In this document: piece after piece, positions 9,031-16,906 of the stretch
How positions within the stretch are numbered: position 1 is the first letter of the stretch
How the letters are laid out: every line of letters starts with the position of its first letter
Assembly: GCA_017521425.1 (NCBI GenBank)
Contig: JAFXCQ010000004.1
Coordinates: 1 to 64,000, forward strand
Source of the DNA: Clostridia bacterium
Lineage (GTDB): Bacteria > Bacillota > Clostridia > Oscillospirales > Acutalibacteraceae
Direction: 5' to 3'
Length of the DNA: 64,000 nucleotides
The notes under the pieces: model-generated
Told to the model about the DNA's origin: nothing
What the model saw: only the letters and a program-made list of their open reading frames with translations
The model's database searches: none
Program-made: the position numbers and the translations under genes

Positions 9031-10083
9031 TTAAACTCTCTCCTTCATAAGTTCTTTTCGTTGTAACATATATTCAATAATTTCACTCGCATATTTGTCA
9101 TTGCTTTTCGCTATATCGGTAATAAGTTTATCGCTATCCTGAAGAGAAACTAAAATTTCCGCTGTTCTGTAACGAACCCACCACTCTTTGTGGTAAACAA
9201 ACGGCAAGATTATTTCGTAACAATCTTCCGGTGAAATTTTCGAAAGTGCTTCAACTATTGCCGAAGTCAACTCCCAATCACTGTCCTGAAGAATTTTTAA
9301 AAGTATATCTTTTGCGGGTTTATATTTCAATTCACCTAATGCACGAGCAGTGCTTATACGCAAATTAAGATTTTCACTATTCAAAAATGGCATTATGTCT
9401 TCTGCCAATTCATAAATTTTTTCATTACCTATACTCTGGATACAAGAACGATAAATATATGTGTCGCAGTTTCTTGAAAGCAATTCTTTAAACAATGGTA
9501 TTCTATCACCATTAAAACTTTCAACAAGTTCTTGCATTGTTCTGAATGATACTGTAAGTTTAAAATCTTTATGCGACAACAATTCTACGAGTGCTTTGTT
9601 TTTACCATTAAGACACAATGCCAACAAACCTACCTGTTGTGCTTCAGAATTGTCTTCCCATCTTTTGATATTAGTTAAAATTTCAGGAATAAAACCATCT
9701 AATTTTATTTCGGCTATCATTTTTGTTGTCAACAACGCAACTGATTGATTTTTGAATGTAAGGTTATCTCTGAAATATCTGGTAAATTTTTCGGTTGAAA
9801 GAATTCTTCTTAAACTCTCAACCTTATCTTCATCAACATTAGTAGCAAGATTTTCTAAAAGTCTTATTCCATTTGGAGTGAAAAGTTTTTTTATTTTTTT
9901 AATTTTACTTTCGCCCTTTTCACCTTCATCCAGTAACCTTATTATTCTTTTTTCTAATCTCTTATTTGCCTTAACTTTTGCTCCTGAATAAATATGAAAA
10001 AGTATAAGAACAAGCACAAAAACTACTAATATTGTAAAAAACACAATATTTATATAGTCCATAAACTCTATAAGAAATTTCAA
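9031..10083 (-). CDS. Membrane-anchored HEAT-repeat protein
   Basis: About 350 residues. One hydrophobic anchor lies near the N-terminus (INIVFFTILVVFVLVLILFH), then a basic linker, then helical repeats to the end. The clearest repeats are in the C-terminal half, with SENLNLRISTARALGELK, then SDWELTSAIVEALSKI, then KEWWVRYRTAEILVSL, a typical HEAT spacing. HEAT arrays bind proteins. Lying directly upstream of a processive glycosyltransferase, it may scaffold or regulate that enzyme at the membrane. The TTG start at 10083 is preferred because GAGGGG lies 7 bases upstream. An ATG at 10113 has no site. Confidence 0.7.
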   Translation of the reverse strand: MKFLIEFMDYINIVFFTILVVFVLVLILFHIYSGAKVKANKRLEKRIIRLLDEGEKGESKIKKIKKLFTPNGIRLLENLATNVDEDKVESLRRILSTEKFTRYFRDNLTFKNQSVALLTTKMIAEIKLDGFIPEILTNIKRWEDNSEAQQVGLLALCLNGKNKALVELLSHKDFKLTVSFRTMQELVESFNGDRIPLFKELLSRNCDTYIYRSCIQSIGNEKIYELAEDIMPFLNSENLNLRISTARALGELKYKPAKDILLKILQDSDWELTSAIVEALSKISPEDCYEIILPFVYHKEWWVRYRTAEILVSLQDSDKLITDIAKSNDKYASEIIEYMLQRKELMKERV

Positions 10084-10156
10084 GTTTACACCCCTCATCA
10101 AATAATGATTCAAAATTAACGATGTATAAAAATTCGTTCTTTGCTAATTGTTATGC

Positions 10157-10185
10157 ATTATATCACTACTTTATCGAGAAATCAA
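10157..10185 (-). promoter_or_regulatory. SigA promoter of the HEAT/glycosyltransferase operon
   Basis: TTGATT, 17-base spacer, consensus TATAAT on the minus strand, about 75 bases before the start codon. Confidence 0.75.
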
Positions 10186-10254
10186 TAAAAAAGTGCTTTT
10201 CTTTTGTAGAAAAACACCAACTCAAACATCTGATTATTGTTTAATATTAATAAT

Positions 10255-10288
10255 AAAGAGTCAATGCATTAAAATACATTGACCCTTT
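10255..10288 (-). terminator. Terminator of the CPBP-tadA-luxS operon
   Basis: Stem AAAGGGTCAATGTATTT with its complement, followed by a T-rich stretch on the minus strand just after luxS. Confidence 0.7.
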
Positions 10289-10294
10289 CTAATT

Positions 10295-10759
10295 TTAATA
10301 ATTATTTTCGTAAATTAACTTTTCTACTGTCCAGTTTTTGAGAACTTCAACCTGGTCTTTACCTTCTTTTTTTGCACCCTCTAAATCGTGGTCACGGTAG
10401 TTACCACATTCAATAGCGCTTACACCGGGAATTTCTCCTTCATACTCTGCTACAAATTTTAAAGCATCTTTTGTGAGCTGCAAAGCATCCTCGTGGCTCA
10501 TTTTAGTTGTTAAAAAGTAGAAACCAGTTCTGCAACCCATAGGACCGAAATAAATTATATTATCTTTAAATTTACTGTTTCTTACAAATGTTGCAAAAAG
10601 GTGCTCTAATGTATGAATTGCACCATTTTCCATAACCTCTTCAACATTTGGTTTTCTTGTTCTTATGTCATAAGTAGTAACCTCACCATCAACACGAGAA
10701 ATGTACATTCCTCTGTTCAATTTGTTGTGGTCAACTGTAAAGCTTGCAATTCTTTCCAT
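10295..10759 (-). CDS. luxS: S-ribosylhomocysteine lyase
   Basis: 154 residues, full family length. LuxS cleaves S-ribosylhomocysteine to homocysteine and DPD, the precursor of AI-2, in the activated methyl cycle. The metal site is visible as HTLEH at 49-53 with a later cysteine (AIECGNYRDH), and the catalytic-cysteine loop reads GPMGCRTGFY. It is the last gene of an operon with tadA and a CPBP protease, one base after tadA's stop, with AGGAAAT as ribosome site. No pfs or other methyl-cycle gene is nearby. Confidence 0.97.
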   Translation of the reverse strand: MERIASFTVDHNKLNRGMYISRVDGEVTTYDIRTRKPNVEEVMENGAIHTLEHLFATFVRNSKFKDNIIYFGPMGCRTGFYFLTTKMSHEDALQLTKDALKFVAEYEGEIPGVSAIECGNYRDHDLEGAKKEGKDQVEVLKNWTVEKLIYENNY

Positions 10760-10760
10760 T

Positions 10761-11225
10761 TTAATTTCCTGCCTTTTTCTCTCTTAAATTTTTAAAAAAT
10801 CTTGTTAAAATCTCACTACATTCAGTTTCTAAAATGCCACTCTCAAATTTCGGTTTGTGGTTAAAATCCAACTCAAAAAGATTTATAACCGAGCCGCAAG
10901 CACCATTTTTATAATCACTTGCACCGAAATAAACATTTTTAATTCTTGAATTTATAATTGCACCTGCACACATCGGACAGGGTTCTAACGTAACATATAA
11001 ATCACACTTAAAAAGTCGCCAACCGCCTAAATTTTTACACGCATTGTCAATCGCTTCTATCTCTGCGTGGCAAAGTGCATTTTTTTCTGTTTCTCGTCTG
11101 TTTCTGCCTGTGCCTACAATTTTTCCATCACAGACAACAACTGCACCAACAGGTACCTCGCCTTCTTTTGCAGAGTCCTCTGCTAAAAGAAGTGCTTCCT
11201 TCATAAAACCCTCGTGGTACATCAT
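10761..11225 (-). CDS. tadA: tRNA-specific adenosine deaminase
   Basis: 154 residues. Converts A34 to inosine in tRNA-Arg(ACG). The zinc and catalytic motif HAEIEA (H53, E55) and PCPMCAG (C83, C86) are complete, as in the cytidine/deoxycytidylate deaminase superfamily. It starts 4 bases inside the end of the upstream CPBP gene (ATGATG at 11225) and ends one base before luxS, so translation is coupled on both sides. Confidence 0.95.
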   Translation of the reverse strand: MMYHEGFMKEALLLAEDSAKEGEVPVGAVVVCDGKIVGTGRNRRETEKNALCHAEIEAIDNACKNLGGWRLFKCDLYVTLEPCPMCAGAIINSRIKNVYFGASDYKNGACGSVINLFELDFNHKPKFESGILETECSEILTRFFKNLREKKAGN

Positions 11226-12448
11226 GTTGTAGCACCTGTCATAGGGGTAATGCAGGTAATGGCATTTATAATAAACACTATTATTGCTATAATCATAATT
11301 GGTGTAAAAATAAATTTTTTGAATTTCTGTCCGGTTGTATAATCATTTAAGCCCTGAATATTTATTATTCTTGAAAATTCATCTCTGAATTTTGCTAAAT
11401 AAATTATAAGTCCTAAAACACCGAGTGTTGCTAACACACCGAGTGTTATCATATAAATGTTATCACCTGTATCTTCATCGGTAAAATAAGCACCGGTATA
11501 GTAAACACAGGAAATACCATTTACAATCGCGTGGATAATAACACCGGTCCAGATGCTTTCAGTTGCAATTACTGCGTAGCCTATGAAAAGACCACATAAA
11601 AATGCAAACGGAATCTGTGTTGGTGTACCATGGAAAATACCAAATGCAAATGCAGATGATAAAATAGCAAACCAGTTGCCATATTTTCTTAAGCTCTGCA
11701 ATATAACATTTCTCATTGCAAATTCTTCGACGAGTGGTGGAATTATAGCAGTACCGACAAATAAAGCTATTATATCTACTACGCTTTTCACTTTCGGCTC
11801 ATCACCTGCAGAAACCTCGTAACCGAGTGAGTTGAAAAACATAGTAATAATGCCGGTAAAATACATAGCACCAATACAACCTAAAACTGCAATAAAAATA
11901 AGTAAAATTGTTTTTAACGGATTTTTAGGTGCAGAATAAATCATTTTTGCGGTTTCTGCCTGTAATTTATTTTTACTGAGATATTTATTTGCAATTAAAA
12001 ACGGAAGTCCTACCGCAAAAACAGAATAAAAGATGCCGACACAAGAAGAAAATGTTGCATTATTCTCGTAAAGGATCATTAAATCGCCAACAGAAAGAAT
12101 ACTGCTTAATGCTAAGCTTACAACTAAAAAGCTGAGCATTGCAATTGCAAATACTGTAGAATATTTTTTAATTTCATTCTTTTGCTCACGAAGTCTTAAA
12201 AATCTTTGTTGATTATTAAAATAATTCTGTGCACTGTTCTGCGCGCTATTCACTGCACCGTAAGGCATTTGACCGTAATACACATTTATATTCTGCTGTG
12301 GTGCATTGTAATAAGGGTTTTGCCCATATTGAGTCTGGTTATACTGATTGTTCATATTGTTATGGTTGTAACCCATATTCTGATTATAAGCATACGGATT
12401 AAACTGACCTGAATTCGGATTCATATTATTGTTCTGATTATAATCCAT
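11222..12448 (-). CDS. CPBP-family intramembrane metalloprotease with Asn/Gln/Tyr-rich N-terminus
   Basis: 408 residues. Residues 1-80 are a low-complexity cytosolic tail of N, Q, Y, P and G (for example NQNMGYNHNNMNNQYNQTQY). The membrane part follows, with about eight helices. The CPBP/CAAX-protease active-site motifs are present: VEEFAMRN (EExxxR type), FGIFHGTP and IIHAIVNG. CPBP proteins are glutamic-type intramembrane proteases involved in bacteriocin self-immunity, peptide maturation or regulation. No substrate is evident here. First gene of the operon with tadA and luxS. Its 5' untranslated region carries the complete multi-hairpin repeat. The ribosome site GGGGGTG is 5-6 bases before the ATG. 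Confidence 0.88.
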   Translation of the reverse strand: MDYNQNNNMNPNSGQFNPYAYNQNMGYNHNNMNNQYNQTQYGQNPYYNAPQQNINVYYGQMPYGAVNSAQNSAQNYFNNQQRFLRLREQKNEIKKYSTVFAIAMLSFLVVSLALSSILSVGDLMILYENNATFSSCVGIFYSVFAVGLPFLIANKYLSKNKLQAETAKMIYSAPKNPLKTILLIFIAVLGCIGAMYFTGIITMFFNSLGYEVSAGDEPKVKSVVDIIALFVGTAIIPPLVEEFAMRNVILQSLRKYGNWFAILSSAFAFGIFHGTPTQIPFAFLCGLFIGYAVIATESIWTGVIIHAIVNGISCVYYTGAYFTDEDTGDNIYMITLGVLATLGVLGLIIYLAKFRDEFSRIINIQGLNDYTTGQKFKKFIFTPIMIIAIIVFIINAITCITPMTGATT

Positions 12449-12466
12449 TTTTGCACCCCCTGTATT

Positions 12467-12681
12467 TAATAATGATTGTAATTAGTCGAAACGCAGTTGC
12501 GTTTCGTAAAAGCCGATTTTATCGGCTTTTAGCAAAATTGTTTTTCATAAATACAATTTTGCATTACAGTCATTGAAAGGATTATAGTCGAATTTTCAAA
12601 GAAAATTCGATACCAAATATATGATTTGGTATCGAAACAGTGTAAAATTACACTGTTTCGACTAACTATAATCGTTATAAT
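12467..12681. mobile_element. Multi-hairpin MITE-like element, copy 2 (complete, about 215 bp)
   Basis: Imperfect terminal inverted repeats (12468-12488 and 12659-12679, 17 of 21 matching when one is reverse-complemented) enclose six consecutive hairpins: 12487-12506, 12507-12531, 12532-12562, 12589-12609, 12608-12634 and 12633-12660. The stems are unrelated to one another and several share CG pairs at their joints. No transposase is encoded. Copy 1 lies inverted at the left edge of the window. The element sits between a promoter at 12707-12734 and the CPBP gene start at 12448. Confidence 0.85.
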
Positions 12682-12706
12682 AGAGCATTATAACCTTGTC
12701 TAATAG

Positions 12707-12734
12707 ATTATAACATATTGTATTAAAATATCAA
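12707..12734 (-). promoter_or_regulatory. Promoter of the CPBP-tadA-luxS operon, upstream of the repeat
   Basis: TTGATA, 16-base spacer, TATAAT on the minus strand. If used, the whole multi-hairpin element would be transcribed in the 5' leader. Confidence 0.6.
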
Positions 12735-12769
12735 TATTAAAATTATATATAAACTTTTAATTTTTCTTG

Positions 12770-12798
12770 TTGAATATATTCCATAAACATTGTATAAT
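12770..12798 (+). promoter_or_regulatory. SigA promoter of zapA-dut-mnmE
   Basis: TTGAAT, 17-base spacer, TATAAT, 36 bases before the zapA start. Confidence 0.75.
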
Positions 12799-12834
12799 AA
12801 CTTAAAAGTCTGCATTTTTACAGGAGGTTTTATT

Positions 12835-13185
12835 ATGGAAAAAACAACACATAAAGTAAAGATTGCCGGTGCTACTTACAGTATTGTTTCTGACGATTCA
12901 CCTGAATATATGTCTGCACTCGCAAAAGAAGTTGATTTGAAAATTGATGCACTTTTAAAAAACAGTAATATGTCAACCACACAAGCGGCAGTTATTGCAG
13001 CACTTGATTATGCAGATTCATTTAAAAAGAGTGGCTCTTCAACAGACAATATAAAAGCACAACTTAAGGAAAGTCTTAAGGATGTTGCAAAGGCAAAGCA
13101 GGAAGCAGATTTTTATAAAAAAGAGCTTGAGAGATTACAGGGTAGTAAAATAGCTGAAAACGAAGAAAACCCTGCTTTATGGTGA
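12835..13185 (+). CDS. zapA: Cell division protein ZapA
   Basis: 116 residues. ZapA binds FtsZ and bundles its filaments at the division site. The N-terminal beta-alpha part reads HKVKIAGATYSIVSDDSPEYMSALAKEVD, typical of the family, followed by a coiled-coil tail rich in K, E and A (about 60-105). The start at 12835 follows a perfect AGGAGG with 7-base spacing. An earlier in-frame ATG at 12790 lies on the promoter's -10 box. First gene of the zapA-dut-mnmE transcription unit. Confidence 0.88.
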   Translation: MEKTTHKVKIAGATYSIVSDDSPEYMSALAKEVDLKIDALLKNSNMSTTQAAVIAALDYADSFKKSGSSTDNIKAQLKESLKDVAKAKQEADFYKKELERLQGSKIAENEENPALW

Positions 13186-13190
13186 TAAAT

Positions 13191-13634
13191 ATGAGTACAT
13201 TAAAAATAAAAAAATTAAACGAAAAAGCAGTTATTCCTGCGAGAGCTACTTCGGGTAGTGCGGGTATGGACCTTTATGCAGTTTTAGATGAACCAATCAC
13301 CTTAAAGCAAGGTGAAACTGCACTTATTCCTACAGGAATTGCAATCGCTTTAGAAAGCGCAAATGAGGCGGCATTTATTTTCCCAAGAAGCGGACTTTCT
13401 ATAAAACACGGTATAGGTCTTTTAAATTCTGTCGGAGTTATTGACAGCGACTACCGTGGTGAAATTAAAGTAGGTGTTATAAATCAGATAGATAAAGAAT
13501 ACACTATTGAGCCAAACGAAAGAATTGCACAAATGGTTATTATGCCTGTGAGTCTTCCTGAGATTGTTGAAGTCGAAGAATTAGACGAAACAGACCGCGG
13601 CGCAGGTGGATTTGGTTCAACAAACAGATTTTAA
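13191..13634 (+). CDS. dut: Deoxyuridine 5'-triphosphate nucleotidohydrolase
   Basis: 147 residues. Trimeric dUTPase that hydrolyses dUTP to dUMP, keeping uracil out of DNA and feeding thymidylate synthesis. The five family motifs can be followed: SAGMDLYA, PRSGLSIKHG, GVIDSDYRGE, RIAQMVI and RGAGGFGSTNR. The start at 13191 is chosen because GGTGA precedes it. An ATG at 13179 overlaps zapA's end without a site. It lies 5 bases after zapA's stop. Confidence 0.94.
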   Translation: MSTLKIKKLNEKAVIPARATSGSAGMDLYAVLDEPITLKQGETALIPTGIAIALESANEAAFIFPRSGLSIKHGIGLLNSVGVIDSDYRGEIKVGVINQIDKEYTIEPNERIAQMVIMPVSLPEIVEVEELDETDRGAGGFGSTNRF

Positions 13635-13648
13635 TTGGAGATGTAATT

Positions 13649-15013
13649 TTGTCAACAATATCAGCAATTGTAACACCGCAGACTGCCGCAGGTGTCGGCA
13701 TTGTTCGACTTTCTGGTGAAAATGCAATAAAAATTGCAGATAAAGTCTTTAAAGGTGTTTCAGGTAAAAAATTAGAAGAAAAAAATGGTTATACTGCTCT
13801 TTTCGGTCATATTTATGATGGCGATGATGTAATTGACGAAGCAGTTGCTTTGCTTTTCAGAGCACCTAAAAGCTACACAGGTGAAGATGTAGTAGAATTA
13901 AGCTGTCACGGTGGTCTTTATATTCTTTCAAGAGTTTTAAGGGCAACCTTAAATGCGGGTGCGGTTCCTGCCGAGCCCGGTGAATACACCAAAAGAGCGT
14001 TTTTAAATGGGAAGATGGATTTATCTGAAGCAGAGGCGGTTATGGCGCTTATTTCTGCATCTGGTGAAGATGCACGTGCCGCAACACTCAATGCTTTAGA
14101 CGGTAATTTGAACAGAGAAATTACCGAATGCAGAGATTCACTCGCGAGAACTGCGGCATTTTTGGCTGCGTGGGTAGATTACCCTGATGAAGAAATTCCC
14201 GAAATAAGTAACGAAGAAATGATTGAGTCTTTTTCAGATATTTTAAAAAGACTTAACACTCTTTTAGACGGCTTTGACGCTGGTCAGGCAATTTTAGAGG
14301 GTATTGATACTGCGATTGTCGGCAGACCAAATGTTGGTAAATCTACTCTTTTAAATGCACTCACCGGCAGAAACAGAGCAATTGTTACATCTGTTGCGGG
14401 TACTACCCGTGATGTTTTAGAAGAAACTGTAAGACTTGGTAATATCACCTTAAGACTTGCTGATACCGCGGGTATCCGTACTGAAACAGATGACGAAATT
14501 GAAAAAATCGGTGTAGAGAGAGCCAAGGAGCGTTTCGAGCGTGCAGGTCTTGTGTTTATGGTGCTTGACGGTGGCGAAAAAATCTCTGAAGATGACAAAG
14601 AGCTTTTAAGACTTTGCAAGGATAAGCGCAGTATTGTTATTATAAACAAAAGCGATTTAAACAGAGCCTTTTCTGTTGATGACATTAAAGAGTATGCAGA
14701 AAATATAGTTGAAATTTCTGCAAAAGATGGTGACGGAATCGACAAATTAAAGCAAATTGTAGAAAAAACAGTTGGTACTGATGATTTCAACCCATCTGCA
14801 CCACTTTTAACTACCGAAAGACAACGCGTATGCGTTAAAAAAGCAGCCGATAATTTAAAGGAAGCATTAGACGGTCTTTATATGGGCATTACAACAGATG
14901 CTATAAATGTTTCTGTTGACTGTGCTATTGAAGAGCTTTCTGTTTTAACAGGTGAAAAAGCAACAGAAACAGTTGTAAATGAGGTATTTAAAAACTTCTG
15001 TGTTGGTAAATAA
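13649..15013 (+). CDS. mnmE: tRNA uridine-5-carboxymethylaminomethyl modification GTPase
   Basis: 454 residues starting at TTG behind GGAG. MnmE works with MnmG to modify U34 of tRNAs that read split codon boxes. Domains: N-terminal folate-binding (from SAIVTPQTAAGVGIVRLSG), central helical domain, inserted G-domain with GRPNVGKST near 224, DTAGIR and NKSD, and the C-terminal CxGK motif (NFCVGK). It is the last gene of its unit and converges on noc. Its partner mnmG is about 43 kb away at 57874, not adjacent as in many Firmicutes. Confidence 0.97.
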   Translation: MSTISAIVTPQTAAGVGIVRLSGENAIKIADKVFKGVSGKKLEEKNGYTALFGHIYDGDDVIDEAVALLFRAPKSYTGEDVVELSCHGGLYILSRVLRATLNAGAVPAEPGEYTKRAFLNGKMDLSEAEAVMALISASGEDARAATLNALDGNLNREITECRDSLARTAAFLAAWVDYPDEEIPEISNEEMIESFSDILKRLNTLLDGFDAGQAILEGIDTAIVGRPNVGKSTLLNALTGRNRAIVTSVAGTTRDVLEETVRLGNITLRLADTAGIRTETDDEIEKIGVERAKERFERAGLVFMVLDGGEKISEDDKELLRLCKDKRSIVIINKSDLNRAFSVDDIKEYAENIVEISAKDGDGIDKLKQIVEKTVGTDDFNPSAPLLTTERQRVCVKKAADNLKEALDGLYMGITTDAINVSVDCAIEELSVLTGEKATETVVNEVFKNFCVGK

Positions 15014-15021
15014 TTATAATT

Positions 15022-15061
15022 AAACGGCAGATAACGGATTTTTCGTATTTCTGCCGTTTTT
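15022..15061 (+). terminator. Terminator after mnmE
   Basis: Stem AAACGGCAGATAA.. / ..TTTCTGCCGTTT followed by TTTATT. Confidence 0.75.
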
Positions 15062-15217
15062 ATTGTGTTGTTATGCTAAAAATGCAAAGCACCACTCCCT
15101 TTCGGGAATGGTGCTTCGCTGTGGATGTGGGGTGTGAAAGAGAAAGATATGGCTTGGGCGAAATTTCGCCCTATATAAACTCCTTTCGGAGAATATACCT
15201 GAATAATTTATAGAAAA
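15062..15217. other. Intergenic stretch with three further hairpins
   Basis: Between convergent mnmE and noc lie a hairpin with arms AGCACCACTCCC/GGGAATGGTGCT (15088-15115), a perfect palindrome GGGCGAAATTTCGCCC (15156-15171) and a small CTCCTTTCGGAG hairpin (15181-15192). No gene seen. The TGGTGCTTCG part resembles the hairpin found in the CRISPR trailer modules near 53613 and 53887. Confidence 0.45.
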
Positions 15218-16054
15218 TCAGACATCTACTATTTCAGTAGTAATTGCCTTGTCGCAGGGCTTTGAAATCCTCACAACATACTCAAAATATTCATCTGTTT
15301 CGCTTTTTGCTGTGTCTGCTTCAATACCCGCTTTTCTTATGCTATCTACCGCGTGATTTAATGTATTTATAAAAATTCTCATATCCTTAAAAACTTTGAT
15401 TGGTTGTTTTTTAGGCTCTTTTCTTCGCCTTAAAATATCACCTATAAGTCTTTCTGCCTCGCTTACAGTAAGGTGTCTTTCTATTATAATATCAAGTGCC
15501 TTATTCCTTGCAGAATTATCAGGAAGCGCCAGCAATGCTCTTGCGTGTCGTTCAGAAAGACCTGCTATTATAATTTTGTCGCGAATTTCTTCAGGAAGTC
15601 TTAAAAGCCTTAATTTGTTAGAAAGTGTTGACTGCGCCTTACCTAATTTCCGCCCTATTTCTTCTTGCGAAAGAAAGTGCTCGGTCATTAGTCTTTCTAT
15701 TGCTATTGCTTCTTCAAAAAAGTCTAAATTTTGCCTTTGAACATTTTCAATAATTGCAAAAAGTGCCGACTGTTCGTCCGAAACATTCATTACAATACAT
15801 GGTATTTTTACAACACCAATCATTCGTGCGGCTCTTAATCTTCTTTCGCCAGAAATAAGTTCAAAATTACCGTTATCGAGTGGTCTTACATTTATTGGTT
15901 GTAAAATTCCGTTTGCTCTTATTGAGGTAGCAAGATTTTCAAGTTCTATGTAATCAAACCTGACTCTTGGTTGATGTGGATTAGGGTAAATATTTTCGTG
16001 TGGGATAAGCTGAATCTGACAATTCGCTTTTCCTCTTGCTGAAGTTTTCAACAT
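15218..16054 (-). CDS. noc: ParB-family nucleoid occlusion protein
   Basis: 278 residues. ParB/Noc proteins bind specific DNA sites and slide by CTP switching. Noc blocks division over the nucleoid. Landmarks: N-terminal ParB fold with the CTP-binding GERRLRA (69-75) and ENVQRQNLD (103-111), then a helix-turn-helix (about 129-152) and a C-terminal dimerisation region. Adjacency to rsmG is the classic rsmG-noc order, so Noc is preferred over Spo0J. No soj/parA partner is present here, and Spo0J cannot be excluded. The start at 16054 follows AAAGGAC. Longer upstream starts lack a site. Confidence 0.88.
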   Translation of the reverse strand: MLKTSARGKANCQIQLIPHENIYPNPHQPRVRFDYIELENLATSIRANGILQPINVRPLDNGNFELISGERRLRAARMIGVVKIPCIVMNVSDEQSALFAIIENVQRQNLDFFEEAIAIERLMTEHFLSQEEIGRKLGKAQSTLSNKLRLLRLPEEIRDKIIIAGLSERHARALLALPDNSARNKALDIIIERHLTVSEAERLIGDILRRRKEPKKQPIKVFKDMRIFINTLNHAVDSIRKAGIEADTAKSETDEYFEYVVRISKPCDKAITTEIVDV

Positions 16055-16140
16055 TTTTAACCGTCCTTTTAAATTCATTTTTTCCACATCTCGTATCTCT
16101 TTGTTGTGACTACAATATATCACATAAACCCATAAAAATA

Positions 16141-16178
16141 AAGCATTTTCGGTCGGGAGAAATCGACAGAAAATGCTT
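16141..16178 (-). terminator. Terminator after rsmG
   Basis: Stem AAGCATTTTC/GAAAATGCTT followed by TATTTTTA on the minus strand, between rsmG and noc. Noc therefore needs at least some promoter of its own or read-through. Confidence 0.7.
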
Positions 16179-16191
16179 ATATTTATTAAAT

Positions 16192-16905
16192 TTAAAGGGG
16201 TTTTTTAGCGATTTGTGCAGATACTCTTGGATATTTTGTCGGAATTTGCGAAATCTTTTTTATTTTAATTATATTTCTTTCACCTGCATCACATAAACTG
16301 AAGTTATATTTCTCTTCAATTTTACCTGATAGAGTCTTTAATGCATTACTCGCATTCTCAATTTCTTTATCTGCCAAAGCGCCCTTCATTGAAATAAAGT
16401 AACCATTTTGCTTTACAAATGGCAGACAATATTCTGAAAGAACACGAAGCTCTGCAACTGCTCTTGCAGTGGCAAAGTCGAAACATTCTCTGTAATCTTT
16501 CTTTTGCCCTGCTTCTTCGGCTCTCATATTGAGAATTTCATAATTTGAAAGCCCCATTTTTTCACCGATGTCATTAACAACCTTCAGCTTTTTACCGGTT
16601 GAATCAAGAAGTGTTACTTTAACATCCGGTCTTGTGGCAGCAATTACAAGTCCTGGAAAGCCAGCACCTGTACCGACATCAATAATTTTTGAGTTTTCGG
16701 GAATATCAACATATTTTAAAAGCATTAAACTATCAATAAAATGCTTTACTGCAATTCCCTCATCGTCAGTAATGGCTGTGAGATTTATTTTTTCATTCCA
16801 CTCTTTGAGCTCTTTTGCATAAATCTCTAATTTTTCAATTAAATCGTCAGAAACAGAAACGCCCATAACTTCTGACTTTTCTTTGATTATATTTTTAATA
16901 GACAT
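16192..16905 (-). CDS. rsmG: 16S rRNA (guanine(527)-N(7))-methyltransferase
   Basis: 237 residues. Methylates G527 of 16S rRNA using SAM; loss confers low-level streptomycin resistance in several bacteria. SAM motif IIDVGTGAGFPGLVIA, then VTLLDSTGKKLKVV and the ATARAVAEL region. It begins one base after a GH31 gene's stop, so it is the last gene of a five-gene operon headed by a histidine phosphatase, an unusual setting for rsmG. Confidence 0.95.
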   Translation of the reverse strand: MSIKNIIKEKSEVMGVSVSDDLIEKLEIYAKELKEWNEKINLTAITDDEGIAVKHFIDSLMLLKYVDIPENSKIIDVGTGAGFPGLVIAATRPDVKVTLLDSTGKKLKVVNDIGEKMGLSNYEILNMRAEEAGQKKDYRECFDFATARAVAELRVLSEYCLPFVKQNGYFISMKGALADKEIENASNALKTLSGKIEEKYNFSLCDAGERNIIKIKKISQIPTKYPRVSAQIAKKPL

Positions 16906-16906
16906 A

